This document shows, piece by piece, positions 27,352 through 29,221 of a stretch of DNA of 29,221 nucleotides (position 1 is the first letter of the stretch; each line of letters begins with the position of its first letter). Made by a program: the position numbers and the translations under genes. The notes under the pieces were generated by a model, which saw nothing but the letters and a program-made list of their open reading frames with translations, did no database searches and was not told the origin of the DNA. This DNA comes from a virus, in the IMG/VR virus record IMGVR_UViG_3300017782_000135, positions 1-29,221 of that record; one strand, written 5' to 3'.

Positions 27352-27373
27352 ACTAATTTTAAAGGAGTAAATT

Positions 27374-27553
27374 ATGAATTATTATGAACTATTAGCCAAA
27401 CAATCAATTGTTGATGGCAAACAAACATTAAATGAGGATCAAGTTAGGTCTATGGTAGGGGCACCGAGTGTCTCTGAGGCCGATACATGTGCTTGTGGTG
27501 ATAATGTAAACACATGTCCTGATTCTTATGAACATATGACCCACGGAGTATAA
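27374..27553 (+). CDS. hypothetical 59-aa protein before ligase
   Basis: Starts at ATG 27374 with AAGGAG (27362-27367). Its N-terminal half is polar helical (MNYYELLAKQSIVDGKQTLN); the C-terminal half has three cysteines (CACGDNVNTC), which might bind a metal. The stop is immediately adjacent to the ligase ATG (TAAATG), so the two are probably translated together. No known family. Confidence 0.65.
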   Translation: MNYYELLAKQSIVDGKQTLNEDQVRSMVGAPSVSEADTCACGDNVNTCPDSYEHMTHGV

Positions 27554-28906
27554 ATGAAGCCTTGGAAAATTATTCAGAAACTAGAAGCAACTAGTTCTCG
27601 GCTTGAGAAAGAAGAAATAGTAAAGTCAAATTGGCATAATGTTGAATTTAAAACTGGCTTGAAACTTGCACTTGATCCTATGACTACTTTTGGTATTAAA
27701 CAAATTCCAGAAAAGGTTGGTGGTGAGCCTTGGCCAGAGGTTCATTATCAAGTCGATGGCTGGGATGTACAACAAACTGGTGATACACTATTAACCATTC
27801 ATGATTTTGTGGCATGTTGTGATCACTTCTCAAAAAGAGAATTAACTGGTAATAATGCTAAAGATGCTGTCGCCGGCATGATTGCTAGATGTGAATCATT
27901 AGATGAATGGAATTATTGGTACCGTAGAATCTTACTTAAAGATTTAAAATGTGGTATATCAGAAAAGACAGTTAATAAAGTTTATGGTAAGGGATTTATT
28001 CCCATTTTCGGCTGTATGTTGGCCAAAGACATTGCTGGTAAAGAAGATAAAATTCAAGGTGTTAATATTGTCGAGTATAAATTTGACGGAGTCAGATGTC
28101 TGGCAATGATAGAAAACAACGAATGTACTTTATATACTCGCTCTGGTCGTGTAATAGAGAATGTTCCGCATATTAATAAGGCATTGAGTAAAGAGTATTA
28201 TAATGGATATGTTCTCGATGGCGAGTTAATGGGCAAAGATTTCCAACTTCTTATGAAAAAAATAAATGCAAAACATGGTTGGAAAGAAGAATCAATGGAG
28301 GAATATTTTGCTTGTTTTGATATTTTAACCATTGAAGAATTTAAAGCAGGTGGTAGTGATATACCACAAGCACAAAGAAAGAAAAAACTAGATAAATTAT
28401 TCCGTGGAGATGCAGATTTATTTTGGAATTTTGCTGTTCAAAGTGTTAATTATGATGTATTGGATATGGACGATGAACTGGACTCTAGCCAATTTGCTGA
28501 GAAAATAGCCAAAGCAGCCCTTGAAGGGTTCGAAGGTGTTATGGTTAAACCAGCTGATGGTGTATACAAAACAAAGAGATCAGACGCATGGTTGAAATTG
28601 AAGCCCTTTATTGAAGTAACATTGGAGTTAAAAGATGTTGAAGAAGGAACAGGAAGAAACGCTGGAAAGCTTGGTGCACTCATTTGTGAAGGTACAGACA
28701 ATGGTAAACACATTAAAGTTAATGTTGGTTCTGGCCTCAGTGACGATGATCGCGATGCTATTTGGTCACTTCCTGAAAAATATTTAGGCTTGATGGTAGA
28801 GGTAAAAGCTGATACAATTAGTCAAGCAGAAGATGCTGATTACTACAGTCTTAGGTTTCCTAGGTTTAAGGGATTCAGAGGATTTAAACCAGGGGAGAAA
28901 ATATAA
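27554..28906 (+). CDS. 30: ATP-dependent DNA ligase
   Basis: A 450-aa ligase comparable with T4 gp30 (487 aa). The catalytic motif I is EYKFDGVR with adenylated Lys176; other nucleotidyltransferase motifs include TRSGRV, LDGELM, FDILT, EGVMVKPADG and WLKLKP. The N-terminal domain contains CCDHFSKRELTGNNAKDAV, and the C-terminal OB region holds VNVGSGLSDDDR. It seals nicks on lagging-strand DNA. Its TAA overlaps the ATG of the following gene. Confidence 0.95.
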   Translation: MKPWKIIQKLEATSSRLEKEEIVKSNWHNVEFKTGLKLALDPMTTFGIKQIPEKVGGEPWPEVHYQVDGWDVQQTGDTLLTIHDFVACCDHFSKRELTGNNAKDAVAGMIARCESLDEWNYWYRRILLKDLKCGISEKTVNKVYGKGFIPIFGCMLAKDIAGKEDKIQGVNIVEYKFDGVRCLAMIENNECTLYTRSGRVIENVPHINKALSKEYYNGYVLDGELMGKDFQLLMKKINAKHGWKEESMEEYFACFDILTIEEFKAGGSDIPQAQRKKKLDKLFRGDADLFWNFAVQSVNYDVLDMDDELDSSQFAEKIAKAALEGFEGVMVKPADGVYKTKRSDAWLKLKPFIEVTLELKDVEEGTGRNAGKLGALICEGTDNGKHIKVNVGSGLSDDDRDAIWSLPEKYLGLMVEVKADTISQAEDADYYSLRFPRFKGFRGFKPGEKI

Positions 28907-29115
28907 TGTTAGGATACTATAAGCCAATTGATGTTTTATGCGAAGACAACGGAAAAGTTGTTAAAGGTGAGGTTGTTAATATGGTTACAGGTAAATATAT
29001 GAATGTGGATCTAGGTGGTATGAAACTTAGTATGCAGTGGAATTCTAAGTTGCAAGAATTTAGAACTAGAAAATCAGGACTAGATTTCATTGCTGGTGTT
29101 CCGGAGACTTACTGA
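28906..29115 (+). CDS. hypothetical 69-aa protein after ligase
   Basis: A short protein whose ATG overlaps the ligase stop (TAATG), giving coupled translation. The sequence shows short strands (IDVLCEDNGKVVKGEVVNMV then KYMNVDLGGMKLSMQW), suggesting a small SH3-like barrel, and no membrane segment. Nothing indicates a specific function. Confidence 0.7.
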   Translation: MLGYYKPIDVLCEDNGKVVKGEVVNMVTGKYMNVDLGGMKLSMQWNSKLQEFRTRKSGLDFIAGVPETY

Positions 29116-29221
29116 TGTTTGCTTATAAAGTAATTGCTAAAGTAAAATACACAGAAGAAATAGTGGCTGAATATGTTTTTGATAAGATGCAAGATGCAAT
29201 CAAATTTCATTCAGACATGAC
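29115..29221 (+). CDS. hypothetical protein, cut by the window edge
   Basis: The first 35 codons of an ORF whose ATG overlaps the preceding TGA (TGATG). The visible segment FAYKVIAKVKYTEEIVAEYV then DKMQDAIKFHSDM is soluble and charged. No family can be assigned without the missing 3' part. Confidence 0.6.
   Translation, partial: MFAYKVIAKVKYTEEIVAEYVFDKMQDAIKFHSDM

Noticed and set aside
1-29221. CRISPR array, insertion sequence, integrase or attachment site
   Set aside because: No regularly spaced repeats, transposase or integrase motifs or paired direct repeats were seen; the only dispersed repeats are the three promoter elements and the two related hairpins.

Overview
The window is a piece of a T4-like (myovirus) bacteriophage genome. 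It is AT-rich, and every gene lies on the plus strand, tightly packed with many start/stop overlaps. The T4 replication core is recognisable in order: gp46 (C-terminal end), gp45 sliding clamp, gp44 and gp62 clamp loader, RegA, gp43 DNA polymerase, UvsX recombinase, gp41 helicase and an ATP-dependent DNA ligase. ThyX, a CobS-like AAA+ ATPase, a MazG-like enzyme, Hsp20 and phage bS21 are known from T4-like phages of marine bacteria (cyanophages, Pelagibacter myoviruses). A marine T4-like phage is therefore the best guess. No photosynthesis gene is seen here and the host cannot be fixed; a pelagiphage-like host is possible (inference). No integrase, transposase or CRISPR array is visible.

Layout. 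1-1208: end of gene 46, then three small ORFs interleaved with tRNA-Arg(UCU) and tRNA-Leu(UAA). 1250-5070: a two-gene AAA+/VWA module, whose VWA partner also carries an HExxH motif, with a near-identical promoter element ahead of each gene, followed by a DUF3310-like gene. 5084-8855: clamp, clamp loader and RegA cluster, interrupted by a late-promoted 86-aa gene, a structured non-coding segment, a WYL_2/Sm-like gene, two tiny ORFs and dCMP deaminase. 8861-12040: a late-expressed island (tail-fibre-like protein, tail-fibre assembly chaperone, GT-A glycosyltransferase, Hsp20, small membrane protein) with two T4-type TATAAATA late promoters, closed by a strong hairpin terminator. 12072-17420: gp43, an Sm-like protein, a MazG-like enzyme and two paralogous TAGT-like glycosyltransferases. 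17429-22677: AEP-primase-like protein, UDP-glucose dehydrogenase, NDP-sugar epimerase, SleB-type hydrolase, GroES/gp31-like cochaperonin, SNase-like nuclease, a GIY-YIG-like protein and a cytidylyltransferase. 22681-25942: ribosomal protein bS21, UvsX, a small protein, gp41 and a membrane peptide. 25952-29221: ThyX, small conserved proteins, DNA ligase and small ORFs running off the end.

Regulation visible in the sequence. Ten sigma70-like promoters share GTTTAC(A), a 16-17 bp spacer, an extended -10 (consensus TGTGATATAAT) and an AT-rich start region. Three T4-type late promoters (TATAAATA) precede the 86-aa gene, the tail-fibre block and Hsp20. Three of the sigma70-like promoters carry the same upstream block of about 70-80 bp, which suggests a phage regulon.

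How the genes fit together. Most of the window builds the replisome and the nucleotide supply (dCMP deaminase, ThyX, MazG-like). The points most worth a second look are: a phage ribosomal protein bS21 heading the uvsX operon; tandem TAGT glycosyltransferases near UDP-sugar enzymes, a candidate DNA-hypermodification pathway; the AAA+/VWA/HExxH pair under duplicated promoters; an arginine in place of the Walker A lysine in gp44; and two related GC-rich hairpin elements in non-coding gaps.
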